A stretch of 18,344 nucleotides of DNA from Nanobdellota archaeon (GTDB lineage Archaea; Nanobdellota; Nanobdellia; SCGC-AAA011-G17; GW2011-AR17): positions 9,867-28,210 of the forward strand of contig JASEIA010000005.1 of the NCBI GenBank assembly GCA_030018575.1. The letters are read 5' to 3'. The notes under the pieces are model-generated. The model made no database searches. It had not been told where the DNA came from and worked only from the letters and a program-made list of their open reading frames with translations. Both the position numbers and the translations under genes were made by a program. Every line of letters begins with the position of its first letter. Position 1 is the stretch's first letter. Of this stretch, positions 1 through 5,450 are shown one piece after another.

Positions 1-205
1 GTTTTTTTAAGAACCTCTGGAACGGCTTATTGCTTTCAATGCCTGCCTTCATGTATTCTTTCATGAGGGATTGTTTTGCCTCTTTTACGGGCATTTTCAA
101 TCCGGCTTTGCACATTGCCCTTGCAGCGTTGTTTGTGGCAAGTGTCTTCCATTTCATGAAGTCAGATATAGTATTGTCGAAGTCAAAGAGGATGGCTTTT
201 ATCAT
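1..205 (-). CDS. HAD-superfamily hydrolase, N-terminal part (runs off the window)
   Basis: The complement of the first 205 bases is open from an ATG at 205 to the window edge, giving 68 residues without a stop. It begins MIKAILFDFDNTISDF, which contains the HAD motif I DxDxT (D8, D10, T12). D8 would be the nucleophile that forms the phospho-aspartate and D10 the acid/base. Residues 15-68 are helical and hydrophilic (FMKWKTLATNNAARAM and so on), as expected for the C1 cap of haloacid dehalogenase/phosphoglycolate phosphatase-like members. Substrate cannot be told from this fragment. The ATG lies about 24 nt downstream of a TATA box read on the same strand, so the mRNA is probably leaderless. 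It is divergent from the toxin-antitoxin operon at 650. HAD identity is confident; subfamily is unknown. Confidence 0.85.
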   Translation of the reverse strand, partial: MIKAILFDFDNTISDFMKWKTLATNNAARAMCKAGLKMPVKEAKQSLMKEYMKAGIESNKPFQRFLKK

Positions 206-229
206 ACTATATATAATAGGGGGAGAGGG

Positions 230-237
230 TATAAAAA
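230..237 (-). promoter_or_regulatory. TATA box of the HAD hydrolase gene
   Basis: On the minus strand TTTTTATA lies with its centre about 28 nt before the ATG at 205. That spacing places transcription initiation at or within a few bases of the start codon, the archaeal leaderless arrangement. No Shine-Dalgarno-like sequence is seen before the ATG, which agrees. Confidence 0.55.
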
Positions 238-502
238 GGTTGTTGGAAGGCAAGCATACGGCGTGCTTTTCGTTATTGCAGGCATTTGTGCATTTATTCA
301 GGTGAGATTTGACGACGGAACACTTTTTTGCCTTTCAGCTATGTTGGAAAAACGCGCCTTTTGAGACTTGTTTTCCGAAACCTTTTCAGCAAATTGTCTT
401 GATATTTCAACTCTTATGAAAATCCTGCGGAATTTTGAGCGAAGGATTTATGAACTAGTTGTTTACAATGCAACATTGGCTTGATTTGCCTTTGCTTGCC
501 AT

Positions 503-613
503 ACCGAAAGGCATTCGCACTTTGCTTGAAAACGCTTTGCGTTTTCGGTGTGCCGAAACTCTTCGAGTTTCCAGCTCGTTTGAAACCTTTCGTTGCTTTG
601 CACCGAAAGGCAT
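503..613 (-). repeat. Hairpin repeat copy R1 (minus orientation), abutting the mntA promoter
   Basis: The element is bounded by a 12-base direct repeat ACCGAAAGGCAT at 503-514 and 602-613. Inside are two perfect hairpins: 528-546 (stem GAAAACGC/GCGTTTTC, loop TTT) and 555-571 (stem GAAACTC/GAGTTTC, loop TTC). A third inverted pair, CCTTTCG (586-592) and CGAAAGG (604-610), closes the right end. Read on the minus strand, the linker GGCACACCGAAAACG and the preceding GCTGGAAA match the copies before L23 and L2, so it belongs to the same family although the stem bases differ. Its right edge overlaps the TATA box by 2 bases and supplies the purine-rich BRE-like bases. Confidence 0.75.
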
Positions 614-657
614 ATAAATGTTTGAATAAATCAAACAATTGTTTGAAAAATGCAAAC
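612..657 (+). promoter_or_regulatory. Promoter and palindromic operator of the MNT/HEPN operon
   Basis: A TATA box (ATATAAAT, 612-619) is preceded by CCGAAAGG, a plausible BRE. Downstream are half-sites GTTTGA (620-625), TCAAAC (631-636), GTTTGA (641-646) and GCAAAC (652-657). The middle two form a perfect 16-base palindrome, TCAAACAATTGTTTGA (631-646), over the expected transcription start about 25 nt after the TATA box. The first gene encodes a winged-helix domain, so autorepression by its own product is the natural reading. The binding protein is inferred, not shown. Confidence 0.65.
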
Positions 658-1255
658 AATAATCAAGCCGGCTGTATGGAAGATAATGGGCGCTTTTTAC
701 AGGAATAAGAACGCCCCGCTCCATCTCAGGGAAATGGCAAGGAATGTGAAAATGAATGAAAGCAGCATTTCAAGGCAGCTTAATCTGCTTGTAAAAGCAG
801 GGATGCTGAATGAAGCAAAAGACGGGAACATGAAGAAGTTTTCAGCCAGCAGGCAGGCAATATGCTCCTTATTTCCCCTATTTGATTATGAGCGGCTTGA
901 AAAGCTCCCGATACTCAGAAGGGATGCAATAAAACTTTATCTTGAAAGGATTGGCTCAAAGCCTGTTTTGGCTGTTGTCTTCGGCTCGACTGCAAAAAAC
1001 TCTTACAAGGACGATTCTGACATTGATATTCTGGCTGTTTACGGCACAAGGCAGGACAACAGGCTTGCTTGCAAGGAAGCCGAGGCGCAGACAGGCATTC
1101 ACATACAGGAGTTTCAGATTGGCGAGGCAGAATTTTATAAAGAGCTTTTAATGCAGCAGGACAAGGTTGTGCAGTCTGCGCTTGCGTCCGGGTTTCCTGT
1201 TTTCAACCGCAGGTATTATTATGAGAGGGCGTTTAATGAAAGAACGCGAGCTTAA
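650..1255 (+). CDS. Winged-helix / MNT-family nucleotidyltransferase (antitoxin of MNT-HEPN pair)
   Basis: 201 residues. Residues 1-65 form an ArsR/MarR-like winged helix (helix-turn-helix around LREMARNVKMNESSISRQLN, then a basic wing to about 64). Residues 87-200 are a minimal nucleotidyltransferase with the exact GSx10DxD signature: G112-S113 and D124-I125-D126; E154 may be the third acidic residue. In known MntA/HepT pairs the MNT protein AMPylates a Tyr of the HEPN RNase toxin and so silences it. The next gene is a HEPN protein overlapping by 20 bases, which supports that role. The fused DNA-binding domain and the palindromic operator in its own promoter suggest it also represses the operon. 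The ATG at 650 is the first in frame and lies about 34 nt after the TATA box. Confidence 0.85.
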   Translation: MQTIIKPAVWKIMGAFYRNKNAPLHLREMARNVKMNESSISRQLNLLVKAGMLNEAKDGNMKKFSASRQAICSLFPLFDYERLEKLPILRRDAIKLYLERIGSKPVLAVVFGSTAKNSYKDDSDIDILAVYGTRQDNRLACKEAEAQTGIHIQEFQIGEAEFYKELLMQQDKVVQSALASGFPVFNRRYYYERAFNERTRA

Positions 1256-1754
1256 TGCGCTTTTCAATGGCAAGGGGCTTCTTGATGGGAGGATTGAAAA
1301 GCTCTTTCTGGCTAAGGCGCTGTTTAAGGTTGATTCTGATGATTCTGAAATCAAGGGGCATATGGAAAAGGCAGAGCATAACCTGCGCTTTGTGAGCGTT
1401 GCATTGAAGATGGGCTATACAGACTGGGCAGTGACCGGCTGTTATTATGCCATTTACCAGGCTGCGCTTGCCTTGATTCTTAACAAGGGATTTTTTTCAA
1501 AAAGCCATGATGCAACGCTTTGCATTCTCATAAGGCATTACTACAAAGGCTCTCTTGGAAAACAGGACATTGAATTGTTTAACAAGGCTTACCTTGACAA
1601 CCAGAACATAATCTCTTATGTTGAATCTAAAACAGAGCGGGAGAAGGCTTCTTATTCAACGCTCTTGCATTTTAACAAGGAGCAGGTTAATGCTTTAAGG
1701 GTTAAGGCAATGCTCTTCGTGCGCAAGTGCGCGCTGGTGCTGGAGAAGAGGTAG
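1236..1754 (+). CDS. HEPN-domain protein (UPF0332-like; probable RNase toxin)
   Basis: 172 residues from the ATG at 1236, chosen because GAGAGGG lies 7-8 bases upstream; an in-frame ATG at 1221 would add five residues. The core has the HEPN pattern: a first helix HMEKAEHNLRFVSVALKMG (42-60), then DWAVTGCYYAIYQAALALIL (63-82), and a C-terminal R-x-K-A-S-Y segment (135-140) followed by a long helix to the end, as in UPF0332/HepT-like proteins. HEPN toxins are usually metal-independent RNases using an Rx4-6H motif. I do not see a clean copy: the nearest is R135 with H145, nine residues between, so catalytic activity is uncertain. It overlaps the MNT gene by 20 bases in a different frame, so the two are translated together. 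Confidence 0.75.
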   Translation: MKERELNALFNGKGLLDGRIEKLFLAKALFKVDSDDSEIKGHMEKAEHNLRFVSVALKMGYTDWAVTGCYYAIYQAALALILNKGFFSKSHDATLCILIRHYYKGSLGKQDIELFNKAYLDNQNIISYVESKTEREKASYSTLLHFNKEQVNALRVKAMLFVRKCALVLEKR

Positions 1755-1756
1755 GC

Positions 1757-1795
1757 GATCCTCAGGCGTGAATTCCTTGATGTAAGGCAAGGATC
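1757..1795. repeat. Imperfect inverted repeat after the HEPN gene
   Basis: GATCCT at 1757-1762 pairs with AGGATC at 1790-1795, and inside it CCTT (1775-1778) pairs with AAGG (1784-1787). It lies 3 bases after the HEPN stop and 4 bases before the next TATA box. It could be a weak terminator or an operator; there is no T tract directly after it. Confidence 0.3.
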
Positions 1796-1798
1796 ATC

Positions 1799-1806
1799 TT
1801 TATAAA
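1799..1806 (+). promoter_or_regulatory. TATA box of the small gene at 1830
   Basis: TTTATAAA is centred about 27 nt before the ATG at 1830, preceded by purine-rich AAGGATCATC. The spacing supports a leaderless transcript and decides the start of the downstream gene in favour of 1830 over any upstream in-frame codon, because an mRNA starting there could not include 1812. Confidence 0.55.
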
Positions 1807-1829
1807 TCTCTGTGCGATCACGTCTTGTT

Positions 1830-2015
1830 ATGGAATTTATTGTAGCTTATTATCGTGCAGACGGCACTCATGTCGTTAAGGAAGTTGAGAGCATTAAAGC
1901 TAAAGATATTGAAACGGCGTTTGAGAAAACACAGAATAACTTTACGGCTAATATAGTAATACCCAAGAATAAGAAGAATAAAGCGAAAGTTGCCAGGTTA
2001 TTAAAGATGTTTTAG
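1830..2015 (+). CDS. Small protein of unknown function
   Basis: 61 residues beginning MEFIVAYYRADGTHVVKEVE. I do not recognise the family. It reads as a small soluble alpha/beta fold: a strand (3-8), a beta turn at RADGTH, a second strand (15-20), a helix at KAKDIETAFEKT (23-34), a strand around ANIVIP (40-45), and a lysine-rich end (KNKKNKAKVARLLK). No membrane segment, signal peptide or cysteine pair is present. It has its own TATA box and a good terminator, so it is a single-gene unit between two toxin-antitoxin modules. Coding is supported by the promoter-gene-terminator layout rather than by similarity. Confidence 0.6.
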   Translation: MEFIVAYYRADGTHVVKEVESIKAKDIETAFEKTQNNFTANIVIPKNKKNKAKVARLLKMF

Positions 2016-2019
2016 GTGT

Positions 2020-2058
2020 GAGCAGAAGCAGGATTTTGATGTAAATTCTGCTCTTTTT
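2020..2058 (+). terminator. Hairpin plus T-tract terminator
   Basis: GAGCAGAA (2020-2027) pairs perfectly with TTCTGCTC (2046-2053), an 8-bp stem with an 18-base loop, followed at once by TTTTT (2054-2058). It starts 5 bases after the stop codon of the small gene. The run of T is the part known to matter in archaeal termination; the hairpin may help. Confidence 0.6.
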
Positions 2059-2102
2059 AATGAATTAAATGCCTCCTGAATCATTTCTCCAGATGCGAAA
2101 GG

Positions 2103-2152
2103 TTTATATATAACCTATTATAACTAGTTATAATAAGTACTAACGCGGAGGG
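2103..2152 (+). promoter_or_regulatory. Promoter, 20-bp palindromic operator and ribosome binding site of the DUF4258 operon
   Basis: GAAAGG then TTTATATATA (2103-2112) is a textbook BRE/TATA pair. TATTATAACTAGTTATAATA (2116-2135) is a perfect 20-base palindrome whose centre lies about 18 nt after the TATA box, so a bound protein would block the initiation site near 2133. GGAGGG (2147-2152) is a strong Shine-Dalgarno sequence 6 bases before the TTG start at 2159. Antitoxins of such pairs usually autorepress; the AbrB-like domain encoded by the second gene is the likely ligand of the palindrome. Confidence 0.75.
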
Positions 2153-2158
2153 AAAAAT

Positions 2159-2359
2159 TTGAGATTGAAGATAAGTCCACATGCACTGGGCACAATGGTT
2201 GTCAAAGGAATAGATGAAGAAATGATAAGAAGAGCTATAAAACAAGGAGCTATATCGAAGCAGACAGACGGATTGCTCGCAAGGTATACTTATGTAGAAG
2301 TTGCATATAAAACCCGTGGTGACTTATACATAATCAAGACCGTTAAAGTTGTAAATTAA
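2159..2359 (+). CDS. DUF4258-like small protein, probable toxin of a toxin-antitoxin pair
   Basis: 66 residues from a TTG start at 2159; the strong GGAGGG 6 bases upstream decides this start, and there is no earlier ATG in frame. The layout matches DUF4258: SPHALGTMVVKGIDEEMIRRAIKQGAI at 6-32 (the usual His near the N-terminus, H8, then G-I-x-E-E-x-I-x-x-A-I-x-x-G-x-I) followed by strands (ARYTYVEVAYKT, DLYIIKTVKVV). DUF4258 proteins are RelE/BrnT-like in general shape and are commonly paired with YgiT-type zinc-finger antitoxins, as here, so an mRNA-directed toxin role is inferred. The second gene follows after 25 bases. No catalytic residues can be named with confidence. Confidence 0.7.
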   Translation: MRLKISPHALGTMVVKGIDEEMIRRAIKQGAISKQTDGLLARYTYVEVAYKTRGDLYIIKTVKVVN

Positions 2360-2384
2360 TGTAAACATAGAATAGGGAGGAAAT

Positions 2385-2750
2385 ATGAAAAAAAACAAGC
2401 CTGAAGGAGATAAATGTTATATTTGTGAGGAAGGAAAATTAATAACTAAAAAAGTGCCTTATATTATATTTGGAATAGAAATAGGTAAATTTGAAGCTGA
2501 AGTTTGTTCAAAATGTAAAGAAATATTTTTTGATGAAGAGACTTCTAAACAGATTATACAAAAAACAAAAGAATTAGGACTTTGGGGTCTTGAATCAAAA
2601 ACAAAGGTAGGCAATGTAGGATCTGCATTAGATATTAGATTAAGTAAGAGATTAGTAGACTTTTACAATATAAAAAAGGGAGAAGAAGTGATTATATATC
2701 CCGAAGATAAAAATACATTGAGAATAGAATTAATATCTTGTCAAAAATAA
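2385..2750 (+). CDS. YgiT-type zinc-finger plus AbrB/MazE-like antitoxin
   Basis: 121 residues. An N-terminal zinc ribbon has C11-x2-C14 and C41-x2-C44, the YgiT/MqsA arrangement, with VPYIIFGIEIGKFEAEVC between. Residues 72-116 (KTKVGNVGSALDIRLSKRLVDFY, then IKKGEEVIIYPED) read as a SpoVT/AbrB swapped-hairpin DNA-binding domain. MqsA instead ends in a helix-turn-helix, so this is a variant build. The zinc domain would hold the toxin and the AbrB half would bind the palindrome at 2116. GGGAGGAA lies 5-6 bases before the ATG. Codon use is clearly richer in A/T (ATA, AGA, AAA, TTA) than in the ribosomal genes, which suggests later acquisition of the pair. Confidence 0.8.
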   Translation: MKKNKPEGDKCYICEEGKLITKKVPYIIFGIEIGKFEAEVCSKCKEIFFDEETSKQIIQKTKELGLWGLESKTKVGNVGSALDIRLSKRLVDFYNIKKGEEVIIYPEDKNTLRIELISCQK

Positions 2751-2906
2751 AAAGAATTAATATTTGAATAATTATTTAATAAATTATTTAATTCCTTTTC
2801 AGAATATCTACTTAGATCTGGTAAATTATTTTTATTTTTTCAAAGAAATTCTTTATTTAGGGGTTTCAAGGGGGGTTCCCTTGCCTCATTTTTCACATCT
2901 TTACCA

Positions 2907-2964
2907 AAACCTTTTCTCGCTTCGTTCGAAACCTCACGATTCGCCACGGCTCACCGTAAGGTTT
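2907..2964 (-). repeat. Hairpin repeat copy R2 (minus orientation), abutting the rpl3 promoter
   Basis: Outer inverted arms AAACCTT (2907-2913) and AAGGTTT (2958-2964) bound the element. Read on the minus strand it contains GGTTTCGAACGAAGCGAG, the family core GAACGAAGYGAG, and an internal ACGGTGAGCCGT hairpin. The right arm overlaps the first three bases of the TATA box, the same position relative to a TATA box as copies R1 and R11. Confidence 0.6.
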
Positions 2965-2969
2965 ATAAA
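2962..2969 (+). promoter_or_regulatory. TATA box P1 of the ribosomal protein operon
   Basis: TTTATAAA with GTAAGG directly upstream as a BRE-like segment. Initiation is expected near 2990-2995, which would give a leader of about 170-175 nt before rpl3. Confidence 0.65.
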
Positions 2970-2989
2970 CAACCCAATATATCCATTTC

Positions 2990-3164
2990 CTAATCAAGTG
3001 AAGTTCGTACGGAGCTTTTCTAACAGGCGAGTGCAGGGCCGAAGTCTTTAGCCCCGCTATCCGGAAGGATAATCAGAATGTGATGCTCTTAAGGCACTGT
3101 TAGCGCTATGCGCAATGTGCTGCTTTGTTAGACACTATATATACAAGGAGACAAAAGATAAACA
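2990..3164 (+). promoter_or_regulatory. Structured 5' leader of the ribosomal operon
   Basis: This stretch is richer in G+C than the surrounding spacer and folds locally. GGGC (3036-3039) pairs with GCCC (3051-3054). TATCC-GGAA-GGATA (3058-3071) is a 5-bp stem capped by a GNRA tetraloop. GCAC (3094-3097) pairs with GTGC (3117-3120) around a GCGC-TAT-GCGC hairpin (3103-3113). It may be an autogenous control site bound by an operon product such as L4 or L2, or an independent small RNA; neither is proven. It ends with AAGGAG (3145-3150), a Shine-Dalgarno-like site 14 bases before the rpl3 ATG, a wide spacing. Confidence 0.5.
3136..3143 (+). promoter_or_regulatory. Possible second TATA box (P2) of the ribosomal operon
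   Basis: TATATATA is centred 25 nt before the rpl3 ATG, the spacing that would give a leaderless mRNA. The bases upstream (TTAGACAC) make a poorer BRE than at P1. It could instead be an AT-rich unpaired stretch of the leader exposing the AAGGAG at 3145. Confidence 0.35.
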
Positions 3165-4148
3165 ATGGCAGGCGCAGGACAGATGCACCACCCCCACAGG
3201 GGAGGAATGCAGTTTTGGCCCAGAAAGAGGGCTGCAAGAGCGCTAGCTAAAGTAAGAAACTGGGTTCAGCACAAGGATGTCAAGCCCGAGGGATTCATTG
3301 CATACAAGGCAGGCATGACACATGCAATGGTTCTTGACAAAAATTCTAATTCACCGACAAAAGGAATGGAAGTAAGCAGAGCAGTCACAATCATTGAATG
3401 CCCGCCGATGAAAGTCTCGGGAATAAGATTCTACAAAAATTCAACAGATGGATTAAAACTAGTCAGTGAAGTTTTCTCATCAAAGGTTGACAAGGAATTA
3501 AAAAGAAAAACCGGCGCGGGAAAGAACACAGAAGCGCCAAAGGAATTTGACGACGTAAGGCTTGTTGCCTACAGCCAGCCAAGGCTTACTGGCATCGGGA
3601 AAAAGGCGCCTGATGTTTCAGAAATAGCAATCGGCGGAAGCACGCCTGCTGAAAAGGCGGAATACGCAAAAACACTTCTTGACAAGGAAATAAAAATAGC
3701 AGACATATTCAAGGAAGGGCAGTTGATTGACGTCCACGGAGTTTCAAAAGGAAAGGGATTCCAGGGCACTGTAAAGAGATACGGAGTCAAGAGGCGCCAG
3801 CACAAGTCAGAGAAGACAATCAGGGGAGTAGGAACATTAGGCTCATGGCACCCGAACAGGGTTCTCTACACAGTTGCTCAGCCCGGCAAGATGGGATTCC
3901 ACCAGAGGACAGAATACAACAAGCTGATTTACAAGATAGGCAATAAGCCGGAAGAAATAAACCAAGACGGCGGAATAACACATTACGGAAACGTAAAGGC
4001 TGATTATGTTTTAATAAAAGGCTCTGTTGTCGGCGTAAAGAAAAGGGCAGTCTTGCTCAGCCAGCCGATGAGGCAAAAGGCAAAGTTCAAGCACGTGCAG
4101 CCTGAATTAACATACATAAGCACGGCATCAAAGCAGGGAATGAGATGA
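3165..4148 (+). CDS. rpl3: Large subunit ribosomal protein L3 (uL3)
   Basis: 327 residues, close to the archaeal length. It binds 23S rRNA early in assembly and its long loop reaches the peptidyl transferase centre. The N-terminus (HRGGMQFWPRKRA, 11-23) and YKAGMTHAMVLD (47-58) are typical of archaeal/eukaryal L3. GKGFQGTVKRYG (196-207), HPNRV (229-233) and GKMGFHQRTEYNK (241-253) are the conserved rRNA-binding loop. First gene of the operon; its TGA overlaps the L4 start as ATGA. The ATG at 3165 is supported by AAGGAG upstream and by alignment of the N-terminal motif. In many archaea a SPOUT methyltransferase-like gene precedes L3; it is absent here. Confidence 0.97.
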   Translation: MAGAGQMHHPHRGGMQFWPRKRAARALAKVRNWVQHKDVKPEGFIAYKAGMTHAMVLDKNSNSPTKGMEVSRAVTIIECPPMKVSGIRFYKNSTDGLKLVSEVFSSKVDKELKRKTGAGKNTEAPKEFDDVRLVAYSQPRLTGIGKKAPDVSEIAIGGSTPAEKAEYAKTLLDKEIKIADIFKEGQLIDVHGVSKGKGFQGTVKRYGVKRRQHKSEKTIRGVGTLGSWHPNRVLYTVAQPGKMGFHQRTEYNKLIYKIGNKPEEINQDGGITHYGNVKADYVLIKGSVVGVKKRAVLLSQPMRQKAKFKHVQPELTYISTASKQGMR

Positions 4149-4945
4149 AGGCAGAACTATTATCACTCGATGGAAAAAAGGAAAAGGAGATAACTCTTCC
4201 TGAGCAATTCACAGAGGAATTCAGGCCTGACGTAATCAAAAGGGCTGTTCTTGCAATACAGGCAAACAAGAGGCAGAAATACGGGGTCACTGAAACAGCT
4301 GGCAAGAGATATTCTTCAAGGCTTTCAAGAAGGAGAAGGCAGTACAGGGGCAGCTACGGAAAGGGAATTTCAAGAATCCAGAGAAAAATCATGTCCAGAA
4401 GGGGCGCTCACATTAACATGGTTGGGGCATTTGTTCCAGGCGCAAGAGGCGGAAGAACAGCCCATCCTCCAATCGCCGCAAAGAACTGGGGGCAGAAAGT
4501 AAATGACAAGGAAAGAAGGCTTGCAATAAGGTCTGCAATAGCGGCAACTGCAAACAAGGAAATAGTTGCGGCAAGGGCTTCTTTCTCAAACGTTCCATTA
4601 ATAATCGCGGAGGGAATAGAATCAATTGCAAAGACAAAGGATGTCGAGGCACTGATGCTCAAGCTCGGAATGGAGAAAGAGATTGAAAGAATCAAGGAAT
4701 CAAAGGTAAGGGCAGGCAGGGGTAAGACAAGAGGCAGAAGGCACAAGAACAAGTCAAGCGTCTTGTTTGTTGTTTCAGGAAAGTGCCCGCTTCAAAAGTC
4801 TGCCAAGAACCTGCACGGAGTTGATGTTTCAGATGTAAAGTCATTAAATGCAGAGCTTCTGGCTCCAGGCGCAGTGGCAGGAAGGCTTACTGTGTGGAGC
4901 TCAAAAGCAGTTGAAAAAATGGACAAGGAGAAGCTGTTCAGATGA
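4145..4945 (+). CDS. rpl4: Large subunit ribosomal protein L4 (uL4)
   Basis: 266 residues, archaeal/eukaryal L4 (about 250-270 in Archaea). It binds 23S rRNA domain I; its extended loop lines the exit-tunnel constriction. The N-terminal strand (KAELLSLDGKKEKEITLPEQF) leads to KRQKYGVTETAGKRYSSRLSRRRRQY and the tunnel-loop region RGAHINMVGAFVPGARGGRTAHPP. RGRRHKNKSSVLFVV and NLHGVDV belong to the C-terminal globular part. It overlaps rpl3 by 4 bases. Its TGA overlaps another ATG (ATGA at 4942), from which the following hairpin repeat reads as a 32-residue mini-ORF before L23. L4 is a known autoregulator of the bacterial S10 operon, so it is one candidate ligand of the leader. Confidence 0.96.
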   Translation: MKAELLSLDGKKEKEITLPEQFTEEFRPDVIKRAVLAIQANKRQKYGVTETAGKRYSSRLSRRRRQYRGSYGKGISRIQRKIMSRRGAHINMVGAFVPGARGGRTAHPPIAAKNWGQKVNDKERRLAIRSAIAATANKEIVAARASFSNVPLIIAEGIESIAKTKDVEALMLKLGMEKEIERIKESKVRAGRGKTRGRRHKNKSSVLFVVSGKCPLQKSAKNLHGVDVSDVKSLNAELLAPGAVAGRLTVWSSKAVEKMDKEKLFR

Positions 4946-5042
4946 TTACCGAGCAGAGCGAAGGGAATCTTCGAAGGTGCTGGAAAATCCAAGATTTTCT
5001 GCACACCGAAACGAAGTTTCGATTGAACGGAGTGAACTGAGA
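4942..5042 (+). repeat. Hairpin repeat copy R3 between L4 and L23
   Basis: The 97-base spacer contains 5' core GAGCAGAGCGAAGGGA, hairpins 4983-4999 (GAAAATC-CAA-GATTTTC) and 5007-5021 (CGAAAC-GAA-GTTTCG), linker CTGCACACCGAAA, and the 3' core GAACGGAGTGAACTGAGA with GGAGTGA serving as the Shine-Dalgarno site of rpl23. From the ATG that overlaps the L4 stop (4942) a 32-codon frame runs to TGA at 5038-5040, ending N-G-V-N, 2 bases before the L23 ATG. The same final residues close copies R4 (NGVN), R5 (NGVD) and R7 (NGVK). Confidence 0.8.
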
Positions 5043-5306
5043 ATGACTAGCATACACTCAGTAATAAAGTTCCCGCTGACAACTGAAAAGTCAGTAAGGG
5101 TAATGGAAGCTGAGAACAAGCTGATATTCATAGTTGACAGGCAGGCTTCAAAGCACGAAATCAAGAGGGCTGTTGAAGATATGTTCAAGGTAAAGGTTGT
5201 AAAGGTAAATACAGCAATACTGCCGTCAGGCGAGAAAAAGGCTTATGTTACGCTGGCTGCTGAAACTCCGGCAATAGATGTTGCGACAAAGCTGGGATTG
5301 ATCTAA
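5043..5306 (+). CDS. rpl23: Large subunit ribosomal protein L23 (uL23)
   Basis: 87 residues, the usual archaeal size (82-90). It sits at the tunnel exit and is the docking point for SRP and the Sec translocon. The sequence reads HSVIKFPLTTEKSVRVME with the conserved P-x-T-[ST]-E-K block at 10-15, then NKLIFIVDRQASKHEIKRAVEDMF (FxVdxxAxKxxIkxAvexxF) and VKVVKVNTAILPSGEKKAYVTL. The frame is open upstream to 4848, but those codons lie in L4 and the repeat; the ATG at 5043, with GGAGTGA ten bases before it, gives the correct family length. Followed by hairpin repeat R4 one base after its TAA. Confidence 0.95.
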   Translation: MTSIHSVIKFPLTTEKSVRVMEAENKLIFIVDRQASKHEIKRAVEDMFKVKVVKVNTAILPSGEKKAYVTLAAETPAIDVATKLGLI

Positions 5307-5450
5307 TATGGTCTGCGAACAAAGTGAGTGTGCTCGAAAATCCGAGATTTTCGGCACGGTAGAAAGCCCGAGGCTTTCTGCGCACCGAAAACGTGCGACG
5401 TTTTCGATTGCCCCGAAACAAAGTTTCGATGGGAACGGAGTGAACTGAGA
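5307..5450 (+). repeat. Hairpin repeat copy R4 between L23 and L2 (four tandem hairpins)
   Basis: The spacer is wholly repeat. Flanking cores are GCGAACAAAGTGAGTG (5315-5330) and GGGAACGGAGTGAACTG (5431-5447). Between lie four hairpins: 5335-5353 (CGAAAATC-CGA-GATTTTCG, extended by TGC/GCA), 5361-5379 (AGAAAGCC-CGA-GGCTTTCT), 5386-5406 (9-bp stem CGAAAACGT/ACGTTTTCG) and 5414-5428 (CGAAAC-AAA-GTTTCG). Bases 5330-5442 are identical to 10282-10394. A 46-codon frame starts at ATG 5308, one base after the L23 stop, and ends at TGA 5446-5448, 2 bases before the L2 ATG. A second frame is also open through the element and runs into rpl2. Confidence 0.9.

Larger units (their letters stand above)
206..649. 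other. Divergent intergenic region
   Basis: These 444 bases separate the HAD gene (minus) from the MNT/HEPN operon (plus). They hold the HAD promoter (230-237), about 250 bases (240-500) in which I see no gene, RNA or repeat, the hairpin repeat at 503-613, the TATA box at 612-619 and the operator half-sites at 620-657. Open frames crossing the region on either strand look like shadows: their composition is unlike the neighbouring genes and they run across the repeat. Confidence 0.6.
2751..3164. other. Region upstream of the ribosomal operon
   Basis: 414 bases without a supported gene. 2751-2880 is AT-rich, with a run of TTATTTAATAAATTATTT-like sequence just after the antitoxin stop that may end transcription. 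2907-2964 is a minus-oriented copy of the hairpin repeat, 2962-2969 the main TATA box, and about 2990-3164 a structured leader. An open frame from 2764 to 3051 crosses the repeat and promoter and is judged not to be a gene. Confidence 0.6.

Noticed and set aside
30..364. Plus-strand open frames 30-305 and 71-364
   Set aside because: They are shadows of the minus-strand HAD gene and its promoter, whose DxDxT motif is unmistakable.
455..724. 89-codon minus-strand frame over repeat R1
   Set aside because: It reads the repeat and the mntA start in reverse; similarity of its residues (SAHRKR) to the R4 mini-ORF reflects shared repeat DNA, not a gene.
1167..1235. Upstream extension of the HEPN gene to 1167
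   Set aside because: It would overlap the MNT gene by 89 bases; the ATG at 1236 has GAGAGGG at proper distance.
2764..3051. 95-codon open frame upstream of rpl3
   Set aside because: It crosses the AT-rich tail of the antitoxin gene, the repeat R2, the TATA box and part of the leader; its residues look random and there is no ribosome binding site.
2990..3164. tRNA, or C/D or H/ACA guide RNA in the leader
   Set aside because: No cloverleaf can be drawn; GTGATG resembles a C box and GACA an ACA box, but the partner boxes and guide layout are missing.
5328..5450. Longer start for L2 (and likewise 10268-10402 for S4e)
   Set aside because: The extra N-terminal residues are the translated repeat in its second frame and do not match the families; the ATG after GGAGTGA gives the normal length.
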